Below are positions 1 to 7,724 of a stretch of 64,000 nt of DNA, in pieces. The stretch comes from Lysobacter antibioticus (GTDB lineage Bacteria; Pseudomonadota; Gammaproteobacteria; Xanthomonadales; Xanthomonadaceae), in assembly GCF_001442535.1 (NCBI RefSeq), contig NZ_CP013141.1, positions 625,196 through 689,195 of the forward strand, in the 5' to 3' direction. The notes beneath the pieces are model-generated. The model was not told where the DNA came from. It made no database searches and saw only the letters and a program-made list of their open reading frames with translations. The number at the start of each line of letters is the position of its first letter. Within the stretch, counting starts at the first letter, position 1. Both the position numbers and the translations under genes were made by a program.

Positions 1-368
1 CCGGCGTGATCGCGGTCGGCCAGTTCGACGATCGAGTTGATGAAGATGCAGCCGCGGAAACCGCTGCTGTTCAAGCGTTCGCTCAGCGCATCGAAGACCG
101 CCAACGGGCGCGTGCCGGGGTCGCCGGACAACCGATCGACCGCATCGGCCAACCATTGCCGCCAGGCCGAACCGAGTTGAGTCAGAACTTCGGCGACCAG
201 ATCGTTCTTGGAAGGGAAATGCTTGTAGAAGCTGGCCTTGGCGACGCCGGACTGGTCGATGATCGTGTCGATACCCACCGCACGGATGCCGTGCGCGTAG
301 AACAACTGCGAGGCGACCGCGAGGATGCGCTCGCGCGGAGGGGGCGGTACCGGCTCGGCGGATTTCAT
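1..368 (-). CDS. TetR-family transcriptional regulator (3' end cut by window edge)
   Basis: Reading the minus strand from the ATG at 368 gives 122 codons that are still open at the window edge. The N-terminal third is a TetR helix-turn-helix: 'RERILAVASQLFYAHGIRAV' followed by 'SGVAKASFYKHFPSKNDLV', which carries the FYKHFPSK recognition-helix signature. The rest (GCIFINSIVEL...) resembles the ligand domain of the YxaF/AcrR-like subgroup. It presumably represses a neighbouring gene outside the window. A good inverted repeat lies just upstream at 383-396, which suggests autoregulation. The inducer and target are unknown, and the start is chosen because it puts the HTH at the usual position near residue 15. 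Confidence 0.9.
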   Translation of the reverse strand, partial: MKSAEPVPPPPRERILAVASQLFYAHGIRAVGIDTIIDQSGVAKASFYKHFPSKNDLVAEVLTQLGSAWRQWLADAVDRLSGDPGTRPLAVFDALSERLNSSGFRGCIFINSIVELADRDHA

Positions 369-382
369 GGTCGGAAATATAC

Positions 383-396
383 AGACAGGTCTGTCT
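383..396. promoter_or_regulatory. Candidate TetR operator (inverted repeat)
   Basis: The sequence AGACAG-GT-CTGTCT is a perfect 6-bp inverted repeat with a 2-bp spacer. It lies 15 bp upstream of the TetR-family start codon at 368. A short palindrome close to the start of a TetR gene is the usual arrangement for an autorepressor operator. The site is seen directly; its use as an operator is inferred. Confidence 0.55.
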
Positions 397-607
397 ATGT
401 CAACCGAGAGGACTATGCCCTCGGCGGGCAGCTTGCGGGTCGCCAAGGTACCGCTCCGGGCCCGGCGTTCGCCCGCAACGGCATCGAACCATCGACGACC
501 CGCTTCAGCCTGCGACGTCTCCCTTCAGCGCCGCAAGGCAGGCCAACCGCGCGGCTGCGATGCCTCGCAGCCGCCGCAGCATCGCGCCTTACCGGCTGCA
601 CCGCATC

Positions 608-1993
608 TCAAGAAGCCGCCGATATCGCATCTTCGCCAAGCTCATGCACCATGATGGCGAATGCTTCACTGAGTTCCGGCGACTTGCTCGTGGCCCGCAC
701 ATCGTACTGAGCTGGGAGTCGCGAAGGGCAAGCCTCGAATCTATCGATGTACTCGAAACACCCTTTTGCAGCCAGAACCTCCAGATCGCCCGGCGACAAA
801 TTGCGCGCGACGAGTTCCGATCCATCCGCCGCATAGGCGACCACCACCACCGAATCCAGATCGACGGACCCGGGAAGCGGCCGGGTGTTGCCGATGCGTA
901 CCCGGAACGCTCTTTTACAGATCAACCCGTCTTCCCACTCGTTGACAGGTAGATCGTAGTAGGACTCGTCGGGCTCGGTGGGCTCCGCCGCCTCGCTCCT
1001 GAGCCCCCGGTGCCTGAAACTCAGCCCCGCGTATCGCTCGAACTGCTGGACCGAGCGATGTCGTCCCAGACCGTACCGGCCGAAATCGACGGCCTCGTGA
1101 CCTTCGGAAATACCCAGGAGCGACAGAGATCGCTCCAGTGCCAGAACTGCCCGGTCGGTGGCGCTTCCTTCTATTTCGCCGCTCGATTTCCGTTCGTCGG
1201 TGTGATCGTCCCAGACCTTCCTGGCCCCCGAGTTGTACTGATGCCACAGCAAGGGACGATGCGGGTGAAAGAAATCGTAGCCGTGGGTAAACGCCCTGAC
1301 GGCCATGACGATCTCCTCGGTCGAGAAGAAATGCTCGGCATCGTTCATGACCTCCTCGACGAACCGGCCGTCCGAGAAAACGAAGCCACCGCTCATGAAA
1401 CGGGCTCTCATCGGCTCGGTGCGCTCCTCCCAGCCGGGCATCCTGGCCGCTCGATAACTCACGATGCCCAAGGTGGAAAACTTCCGGACCAGCATTTGCC
1501 CGACATGATTCTGCCGGCCTTCCGGGAAGACGGCCGGATCGAACGAAGGGGGATAACCGGTCAGCAAGGGTTTCTCGTATCGACCGCGCAAAGACTCGAG
1601 CATGTCGATCATGGCCGTATCCCAGTGCGCGATGAAGCGGTGATGCGCATCTATCTGCAGGTTGTAGCGCTCGCCGTCGTAATGCCCCTGGCTCGCGTTG
1701 CGCGCCCAGCCGCAACCTTTGGTGTCGAGGAAGTGGACATCGATCACTTCGACGATCGCTCCGTCCTTGTCCATCAGATGGACGAGGTGCCCGTTCCTGC
1801 GGGTGCTGCCCGAGTGGCGGAAGCCGGAAGCGACGAAATCGTCCAGGCTCTCGTCGGTGTCGTGCTGCCAACAGACCACGATCCGAAGCCCACCCGGGTC
1901 CGACGCATTCCCCACGAGATCCGTCAATGTCGGGATGAGCTGCCTGTCGCGGTAGCTCGGCACTTGCACGAAGATCTTTCTCTGGATATCCAT
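608..1993 (-). CDS. GlcNAc-type glycosyltransferase (PF11397-like)
   Basis: A 461-aa protein from the ATG at 1993 (MDIQRKIFVQVPSYRDRQL). The opening 'IFVQVPSYRD' and the later 'NLQIDAHHRF' fit the PF11397 family, related to the eukaryotic Skp1 hydroxyproline GlcNAc-transferase; the D-x-H in DAHH is the likely nucleotide-sugar/metal site. 'MSGGFVFSDGRFVEEV' further on is the second conserved block. It has no signal peptide, so it should act on a UDP-sugar in the cytoplasm. It follows galE by about 100 bp on the same strand, which suggests a shared role in glycan or surface-polymer synthesis. A longer in-frame ORF reaches 2281 but has no family similarity there. The acceptor is unknown. Confidence 0.8.
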   Translation of the reverse strand: MDIQRKIFVQVPSYRDRQLIPTLTDLVGNASDPGGLRIVVCWQHDTDESLDDFVASGFRHSGSTRRNGHLVHLMDKDGAIVEVIDVHFLDTKGCGWARNASQGHYDGERYNLQIDAHHRFIAHWDTAMIDMLESLRGRYEKPLLTGYPPSFDPAVFPEGRQNHVGQMLVRKFSTLGIVSYRAARMPGWEERTEPMRARFMSGGFVFSDGRFVEEVMNDAEHFFSTEEIVMAVRAFTHGYDFFHPHRPLLWHQYNSGARKVWDDHTDERKSSGEIEGSATDRAVLALERSLSLLGISEGHEAVDFGRYGLGRHRSVQQFERYAGLSFRHRGLRSEAAEPTEPDESYYDLPVNEWEDGLICKRAFRVRIGNTRPLPGSVDLDSVVVVAYAADGSELVARNLSPGDLEVLAAKGCFEYIDRFEACPSRLPAQYDVRATSKSPELSEAFAIMVHELGEDAISAAS

Positions 1994-2096
1994 ATTCTTA
2001 CTTCTGCAGGTTCGAATCCGGAAGCCGCCGTCGGCCGGGCGATCGACATGCGACCACGCTCGCTGACGGCAGTCGTTTGTGATGGCGCGGTATGGC

Positions 2097-3158
2097 CTAC
2101 ACGACCATCGCGTGAGGGGAGTCCGGCCGCGGCAGCGCCGCCCCCTCGAGCACGCGACTCGATGTCGGGCGAGGCGTTCTCGCGTCGATGCGATGTTCCC
2201 ACGCGAGTGCGCTGCCGATGATCGCATCGATATCGTCGTAACGCGGAACCCAGCCAAGCACCCGACGGATCTTTGTCGCATCCGCGATCAGCAGCGGCAC
2301 ATCCCCGGCCCGCCGCGGCGCGTCGACGACCGGGATCGGGCCGCCATTGGCCCGCTCGACGGCGCGCAACACGTCGCGAACCGAATAGCCGCGCCCGTAA
2401 CCGCAATTCAGCACGACCGATTCGCCGCCGCCCCTGAGATAAGTCAGTGCATCGAAATGCGCGCGGGCGAGATCGTCGACGTGGACATAGTCCCTCACGC
2501 CGGTGCCGTCGGGCGTAGCGAAATCGGTGCCGTAAATCGCAAGGTGCTTGCGCTTTCCGGTGGCGACTTCACAGGCGACTTTGGTCAGCAAAGTGGCATT
2601 GCGGGTAACAGGGCCGATACGCCCGCGCACATCGCTTCCGGCGACATTGAAGTAGCGCAGCACCGCAAACCGTAGACCGCTGGCCGCCGCATGATCGCGC
2701 AGCATCCATTCGCCCATCAACTTCGATGCCCCGTAGGGATTGATCGGTACGGTCGGCGCCAGTTCGTCGGCGACGCCGGAGGCCGGCATTCCGTATACCG
2801 CCGCGGACGAAGAGAAGACGAAATTCGCCACCCCGGCTTGCGCGCAACTCCACAACAGGTTGCGTGTGGCGCAGGCATTGCCGGCGTAGTAGCGCAAAGG
2901 GTCGCTGACCGATTCCGACACGACGGTCCGGGCAGCCAGGTGGAGGACAGTATCGACCCGGCGCTCGCGCAACAAGCGCAGGACGCTGCCGGTATCGCCG
3001 ATATCGCCCACGACGAGTTCGGCGCCGATGACCGCGTCGGCGAAGCCCGTGCTCAGGTCGTCCAGAACGACGACTCGCTCGCCTCTTTCCACGAGCTGGA
3101 GAACTACGTGGCTTCCGATGTACCCGGCGCCGCCGGTCACGAGTATGCAGCTCTTCAT
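2097..3158 (-). CDS. galE: UDP-glucose 4-epimerase
   Basis: A 353-aa extended short-chain dehydrogenase/reductase. The NAD-binding glycine motif is at the N-terminus (ILVTGGAGYIGSHV). 'VFSSSAAVYG' carries the catalytic Ser, and the YxxxK pair follows in 'NPYGASKLMGE'. 'YFNVAGSD' and 'RDYVHVDDLA' are typical GalE blocks. It interconverts UDP-Glc and UDP-Gal, or the GlcNAc/GalNAc forms. The ATG at 3158 is chosen because it starts 4 residues before the nucleotide-binding strand; the frame is open up to 3245. A WbpP-like UDP-GlcNAc 4-epimerase is an alternative, and its place beside a GlcNAc-type glycosyltransferase and near a GalNAc locus makes that possible. Confidence 0.9.
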   Translation of the reverse strand: MKSCILVTGGAGYIGSHVVLQLVERGERVVVLDDLSTGFADAVIGAELVVGDIGDTGSVLRLLRERRVDTVLHLAARTVVSESVSDPLRYYAGNACATRNLLWSCAQAGVANFVFSSSAAVYGMPASGVADELAPTVPINPYGASKLMGEWMLRDHAAASGLRFAVLRYFNVAGSDVRGRIGPVTRNATLLTKVACEVATGKRKHLAIYGTDFATPDGTGVRDYVHVDDLARAHFDALTYLRGGGESVVLNCGYGRGYSVRDVLRAVERANGGPIPVVDAPRRAGDVPLLIADATKIRRVLGWVPRYDDIDAIIGSALAWEHRIDARTPRPTSSRVLEGAALPRPDSPHAMVV

Positions 3159-3256
3159 GAGCAAGAAGGGATTCCCTGTTGACGCCCGCACCGACGGGCA
3201 CGTAGCGCCCGCGCCTATCATGTGAGGGAAGCAAACGCAGTTCAACCAAATTTTTC

Positions 3257-3296
3257 TTTCGTTTTAGAGCAAAACTCGCGAGATAAATTTCGTTTT
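3257..3296. promoter_or_regulatory. Two TTTCGTTTT boxes between galE and the small Cys-rich gene
   Basis: TTTCGTTTT occurs at 3257-3265 and again at 3288-3296, 31 bp apart (about three helical turns). GTTTT-AGAGC-AAAAC at 3261-3275 also forms an inverted repeat over the first box. The same CTTTCGTTTT word occurs in the divergent aga promoter region near 11280. The E. coli AgaR consensus is likewise a run of TTTC/GTTT steps. The repeats are seen directly; binding by AgaR or another DeoR regulator is inferred. An AT-rich promoter without a dedicated regulator is the simpler alternative. Confidence 0.35.
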
Positions 3297-3407
3297 CAAC
3301 CGCCTAAGCAGAAACACATATTTGAATTGACGCTCCAAATAGCCCCTTGCTAGTGTTCCGCGGCTGGCAAGAAGCCAGCCCATCAAACCAGTATCAAGGA
3401 GCGCACA

Positions 3408-3626
3408 GTGAAGTCGAAGATGATCGTCGGTCCGATGTTAGTTGGCGGATTTATTGCCGCGGCCGCAACGGCCGCAATCGCGGGGGATTCGGTAATCCTC
3501 AATGGACGCAAGTACACCTGCACGAACACCTGCAGCGTGACCACGACCTCCACTGGCTACCGTGTCACCGATTGTTGCGGTGGCCGGGTTTCGATGACGA
3601 TCGAACCGACCTTGCCGCCGGAGTGA
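3408..3626 (+). CDS. Small exported Cys-containing protein, unknown function
   Basis: A 72-aa protein with a GTG start preceded by AAGGAG at the right distance. Residues 1-25 form a signal peptide (MKSKMIVGPMLVGGFIAAAA then TAAIA, cleavage near AIA|GD). The mature part is about 47 residues with four cysteines: Cys-x3-Cys in 'YTCTNTCSV' and the adjacent pair in 'VTDCCGGRV'. Two disulfides in the periplasm or outside the cell are likely. Small disulfide-stabilised exported peptides can be toxins, protease inhibitors or pilin-like factors; nothing here decides. It is followed by a lipoprotein gene 89 bp downstream. I do not recognise the family. Confidence 0.65.
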   Translation: MKSKMIVGPMLVGGFIAAAATAAIAGDSVILNGRKYTCTNTCSVTTTSTGYRVTDCCGGRVSMTIEPTLPPE

Positions 3627-3715
3627 GCCGTAACTTCACTGGGGTGTTCGACACCCTGACGTGAAGCATCCCGCCGGGCTCTCTTGGGAGTCCGGCACTC
3701 ATCCAGAGGTCGAGC

Positions 3716-4369
3716 GTGAAACTTCATCCGGCATTCGTCGTCTTGACGGCTACTTTTCTCGTCGGCTGTTCCGACAAGCAAAGCCAGTCCCCAGCCCCCT
3801 CCTCCCAAGTCCCGGCAGCGCAGGTCGCGCCCGACTCGAACAATCCGACCCAGGCGACCAGCGCGCCGGTCTCGACCGATAGCGCCGGCGGCACGAACAG
3901 CGCGGTCGTAAATGCATCGCCATCGGCTCCTCCTCCCTCGGCCTACCTTCCTGCTGAAAGCAAGCTGTTGGCCGATGGCGGCCTGGCCACCGAAAGGGCC
4001 GTCGCGCTCCTTCAGTCCGACAAACAGTTTCAACAAGCGGCCCGCGCGTTCGATCAGGGCGCGGCGAACAGCCCCGAGGCTCACGACCTGGCGGCGCACT
4101 ACAAGGCCGCTATCGCGCGAGGCCTCAGCAACAAGGAGGCGCTGCGGGATTTCTCCTGCGGCTTGAGCTTGTGCATCGGCTCGATGCGCACGAAGTCCGC
4201 CGACGACTACACCGCCTGGTCCGAACGCTTCGCCAAGGACACCGGCGCACCGACCTATAGCTTCATGGAGATGACCAAGAAGCTGAGCGAGGGCGAGTAC
4301 GAGAGCCGCTTCGTGTTTTCGACCGACCCTGGCGCCAACTCCATGACGGCCCCCGGCAAGGCCCGCTAG
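3716..4369 (+). CDS. Putative lipoprotein, unknown function
   Basis: A 217-aa protein from a GTG start. The N-terminus 'MKLHPAFVVLTATFLVGC' is a type II signal peptide with lipobox LVGC, so the mature protein should be lipidated on Cys18. A Ser/Pro/Ala/Gln-rich linker of about 50 residues follows. A soluble domain with two close cysteines ('DFSCGLSLCIGSM') ends near 'FMEMTKKLSEGEYESRF', where a short fold appears complete. The linker-plus-domain layout is common in Xanthomonadaceae periplasmic lipoproteins of unknown role. It may share a transcript with the preceding Cys-containing peptide gene. Confidence 0.7.
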   Translation: MKLHPAFVVLTATFLVGCSDKQSQSPAPSSQVPAAQVAPDSNNPTQATSAPVSTDSAGGTNSAVVNASPSAPPPSAYLPAESKLLADGGLATERAVALLQSDKQFQQAARAFDQGAANSPEAHDLAAHYKAAIARGLSNKEALRDFSCGLSLCIGSMRTKSADDYTAWSERFAKDTGAPTYSFMEMTKKLSEGEYESRFVFSTDPGANSMTAPGKAR

Positions 4370-4453
4370 GCCGCGAAGGTCACGCCGCCGCGAAGCAGCC
4401 CTCCGGCAGGAACTGCTTCGGGGCGACCAGGCTATCGGGATCGGGCCGACCAA

Positions 4454-4483
4454 GAAAAAACGCGCCGGCAGTACCGGCGCGTT
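4454..4483 (-). terminator. Rho-independent terminator of the TonB receptor gene
   Basis: AACGCGCCGG (4459-4468) pairs perfectly with CCGGCGCGTT (4474-4483) around a 5-nt loop. On the minus strand the stem is followed by a run of T (the A-run at 4454-4460). It lies 22 bp past the receptor stop codon. Confidence 0.85.
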
Positions 4484-4504
4484 CTTTCGTCCTAACTTTT
4501 TCCG

Positions 4505-7500
4505 TCAGAACTTGTAACCGACCGTGACGCTGTAGCTGCGGCCGAGGATGCTGGCGTAGTCGCTGGAGTCGCCGAGGAAGCTGTTCGGGTCGTAGAACGG
4601 CTGACGATCGAACAGGTTCTTGACGGTGAGACCGACGTTGAGCTTGTCGGTCGGACGCCAGGCCAGGCTCAGGTTGGCCGTCCACCACGACGGCACGCCG
4701 TCGCACTGCGCTTCAGGCACCGGCAGGAAGCCGGCGGTGCAGGTCTCCGGGTTGTTGTCCTCGGCATCGACGCGGTCCCACGCCCACTTGGTGTGGCCGA
4801 CGTAGTTGACGAAGAAGCTGGTGGTGAACTGGCGGTAGTTCCAATCGGCGTTGATGGTGGCGCGCAAACGCGGATTGCTGTGATAGCCCACGGTGTTGCC
4901 GTAGTACCAGCCGTTTTCGTCGTCGAGGTAGGCCTCCTTGCGGCGCGCGATGGTGGCAGCCACACCGACGTTCAGGCTGCCCCACTCGCCCAGCGAGAAG
5001 CGGCTGCGAGCATCGATGTCGAAGCCGTCGACCAGGGTGCGGCCGCGGTTCTTGTACTGGCCGACGACGCTGGCCACGTTGCCGGCGCTGTAGCCCGGCA
5101 AGGTGCCCGGGCAGCTCACGCCGCTGGCCGGGTCGGCGCACATCGCCGCCAACGCCGCCTGCGCGGCGCGGTCGGAATCGGTGATCGGCGAACGGGCCAT
5201 CGAGACGATGTCCTGTTCCTTGCTGAAGTCCGGTGCGGCGATCTCGTTGCGGCGATAGATGAACCAGTAATCGGCCGACACCGACAGCCAGTCGAGCGGT
5301 TCGAACACGAAGCCCAGGGTAGCGATCTTGGCCTTCTCCGGCTCCAGGTCCTGGTTGGGCTGGGTCATGCGCGCCACGGTGCGGCTGCAGTCGGCATTGA
5401 GCAGCGAGTTGCCGAGGTCGACGTCGCCGCCGCGGCGCGACTGGCGCAGCAGGTTGGCGATGGCGTTGGTCTCGGCGCAGCGCAACTCGTCGCGGAAACC
5501 GCCGAGCTGGGCGAACACGCCGCCGGTGCCGGCCTCGGCCAGGCTGGGAGCGCGGAAGCCTTCCGAGTAAGTACCGCGCAACAGCAACTGCGGCAGCACC
5601 TGATACTTCAAGCCGATCTTCGGCGCCAGGTTGGCGCTGAAGTTCGGGTACTTGTCCACGCGCAACGCAGCGTCGAGCTCCAACTTCTCGGTCAACGGCG
5701 CCACGGTCTCGGCGAACAGGGCGTAGGTGTTGCGCTTGCCGTCGAACCACGAACCGCCCTGCTGGGTGATCAGGCCGTTGGCCGCGTCTTCGTTGCCCGG
5801 GGTGTAGAAGGTCTCGCGGCTGATGTTGAAGCCGAACGCCGCGCGCATTTCGCCGGCCGGCAGGTTGAACAGCGGACCTTCGATCTTGCCGTCCAGGGTG
5901 TGCAGGCGGGTCCAGGACTGGATGTCGAAGGTTGGATAAGCCTCGCGCAACAAGGCCGCGTTGGCCTCGCTGATCTCGCCGAACTTGTACGCGGGATGAT
6001 CGGAGATGATCACGCGGCCGGTGCCCGGGTCGACGGTAAACGGGCCGAAGGCTTTGCGGAAGCCGTCGAGGTTGACGTTGATGGTCTGGTAAGTGACCGA
6101 GTGCGTACCGGCGGTGGCGAAAGCGGTTTCCCAGTTCCAGTCGCCGATGGCGCCGCGCAGGCCGAACAGTCCGCGGTAACTCTTGTCGGTGTTGCGCTGA
6201 CCGAAGTAGTTGTCGCCGACGTCCTGCAACAGATACTGCAGACCCACCACCCCTCCATTGATCGCCCGGAGCTCGGGGCTGGCGTGGTTGTACTCGTTGT
6301 TCGGCCCGAGGAACGGATAGCGGAACTGGTTGACCGTATTGCCGGTGTTGCGCGAGAACCAGCTGGTCGGGTTGCCGGTGGTGGTGCCGAACGAACGCGG
6401 CGTGCCGCCGTTGGCGCGCAGGTCGATGTCGGTATAGGTCAGCTCGGCGAACGCCTCGGTGTTCTCGCCGACCAGGAAGTGAGCGTTGACGTAGCCGGTC
6501 ATGCGCTCGGTCTCGGCGCCGGCGTCGATCTCGTTGTTCATCCAGGTCTGCCAGATGCAACGCGGGCCGGCGGCTTCGCCGGTCAGCACGTTGTTGCAGC
6601 CCGGTGCGGCTTCCTGCACGCGCGCGCCGGTCCTGGGGTTGATGGCGAAGTAACTGCCGGGATTGAACACGCCCGGCTTGCTGCCGGTGCCCAGACGCAG
6701 GTTCTTCAGATAGTTCGGGTTGTTGACGTAGTACTGATCGGGCCGCTTGTCGTAGAAATCGCTCAGCGGAATCGCATCGCGGCGATACAGGTTGACCGAG
6801 GCGTAGACGTTGTAACGGTCTTTATCGAGGTCGCCGAAACCGGCGGTGATGCTGGCCTGGTGCTCGCCGTAGGAATCGATGCGCGAGGACTTGTCGGTGG
6901 TCACGCTGACCTCCGCGCCCTGGTAGTTGCGCTTGGTGATCACGTTGATCACGCCGGCCACCGCGTCGGTGCCGTACACGGCCGAGGCGCCGTCGGTCAG
7001 CACCTCCATGCGTTCGATCGCCGCGGCGGGAATGGCGTCGATGTTGACGAACTGGGTCTGGAAGCCGGCCGGCGCGCCGTAGTACGACAGGCGGCGGCCG
7101 TTCAACAACACCAGGGTGCCCTGTGCGCCGAGGCCGCGCAGGTTGGCCTGCGAAGCGCCGTCGGAGCCGGTGAACAACGAACGCGAATCCTGCTGCGCCG
7201 GACGCGCCGCCGGCAGATTGTCGAGCACCTGCAACAGGGTGCGCGCACCCATGTTCTCGATGTCCTGCTTGCTGATGACCTGCACCGGCGAGGCGGTCTC
7301 CACGTCCAGGCGGCGGATGTTGGAGCCGGTCACTTCGATGCGCGACAGTTCGGTGGTCTTGTCGGCGCTGTCGGTGCCGTTCGTGCTGCTCTGGCCATCC
7401 TGTGCGGCAGCGAAAGAAGCGTGACCCAGCAGCGCGGCGGCCAGGGCCAACGACAGCGGGGTGGCGGTGATGCGGGATGGGCGATTGGCGCGTTGACGGC

Positions 7501-7525
7501 GCGGGCGGCGGCTTGCGGGCAACAT
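4505..7525 (-). CDS. TonB-dependent outer-membrane receptor, probable GalNAc-glycan uptake
   Basis: A 1006-aa receptor from the ATG at 7525, which has GGAG seven bases upstream; the frame is open to 7573 but without that ribosome site. A signal peptide ends near 'HASFAAAQ'. The plug domain begins at 'RIEVTGSNIRRLDVETASPV' and contains 'LRGLGAQGTLVLLNGRR' and 'GASAVYGTDAVAGVINVITK'. The beta-barrel ends in the typical aromatic C-terminus 'SVTVGYKF'. This long oligosaccharide-type receptor subgroup is common in Xanthomonadales carbohydrate loci. It is the downstream partner of the GH31 glycosidase on the same strand and diverges from agaS-agaK-agaZ-agaR-agaA, so GalNAc or a GalNAc-bearing oligosaccharide is the expected ligand. 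That substrate is inferred from context only. Confidence 0.9.
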   Translation of the reverse strand: MLPASRRPRRQRANRPSRITATPLSLALAAALLGHASFAAAQDGQSSTNGTDSADKTTELSRIEVTGSNIRRLDVETASPVQVISKQDIENMGARTLLQVLDNLPAARPAQQDSRSLFTGSDGASQANLRGLGAQGTLVLLNGRRLSYYGAPAGFQTQFVNIDAIPAAAIERMEVLTDGASAVYGTDAVAGVINVITKRNYQGAEVSVTTDKSSRIDSYGEHQASITAGFGDLDKDRYNVYASVNLYRRDAIPLSDFYDKRPDQYYVNNPNYLKNLRLGTGSKPGVFNPGSYFAINPRTGARVQEAAPGCNNVLTGEAAGPRCIWQTWMNNEIDAGAETERMTGYVNAHFLVGENTEAFAELTYTDIDLRANGGTPRSFGTTTGNPTSWFSRNTGNTVNQFRYPFLGPNNEYNHASPELRAINGGVVGLQYLLQDVGDNYFGQRNTDKSYRGLFGLRGAIGDWNWETAFATAGTHSVTYQTINVNLDGFRKAFGPFTVDPGTGRVIISDHPAYKFGEISEANAALLREAYPTFDIQSWTRLHTLDGKIEGPLFNLPAGEMRAAFGFNISRETFYTPGNEDAANGLITQQGGSWFDGKRNTYALFAETVAPLTEKLELDAALRVDKYPNFSANLAPKIGLKYQVLPQLLLRGTYSEGFRAPSLAEAGTGGVFAQLGGFRDELRCAETNAIANLLRQSRRGGDVDLGNSLLNADCSRTVARMTQPNQDLEPEKAKIATLGFVFEPLDWLSVSADYWFIYRRNEIAAPDFSKEQDIVSMARSPITDSDRAAQAALAAMCADPASGVSCPGTLPGYSAGNVASVVGQYKNRGRTLVDGFDIDARSRFSLGEWGSLNVGVAATIARRKEAYLDDENGWYYGNTVGYHSNPRLRATINADWNYRQFTTSFFVNYVGHTKWAWDRVDAEDNNPETCTAGFLPVPEAQCDGVPSWWTANLSLAWRPTDKLNVGLTVKNLFDRQPFYDPNSFLGDSSDYASILGRSYSVTVGYKF

Positions 7526-7724
7526 CGGAACTCTCCTGGCGGATCTGCGGCGCGGATGGCGGACGAAAGGCAACAGCGATCCCGGGCCGCGGCCTGACGG
7601 CCGCAGTCGGTTGGAGCGGGGGGAGGAGCGGTGCTACGTGTTCGGCACTCGGTGTTCGGCGTTACGTATGCGGGTTATGCGGCGGGTGTTCGGGTGCGTG
7701 TCGGGTGTCGGGTGTTCGCTCGGG

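Noticed and set aside
4793..7597. Plus-strand ORF of 934 codons opposite the TonB receptor
   Set aside because: Val/Gly/Ala-rich shadow of the receptor frame, with no ribosome site or family similarity.
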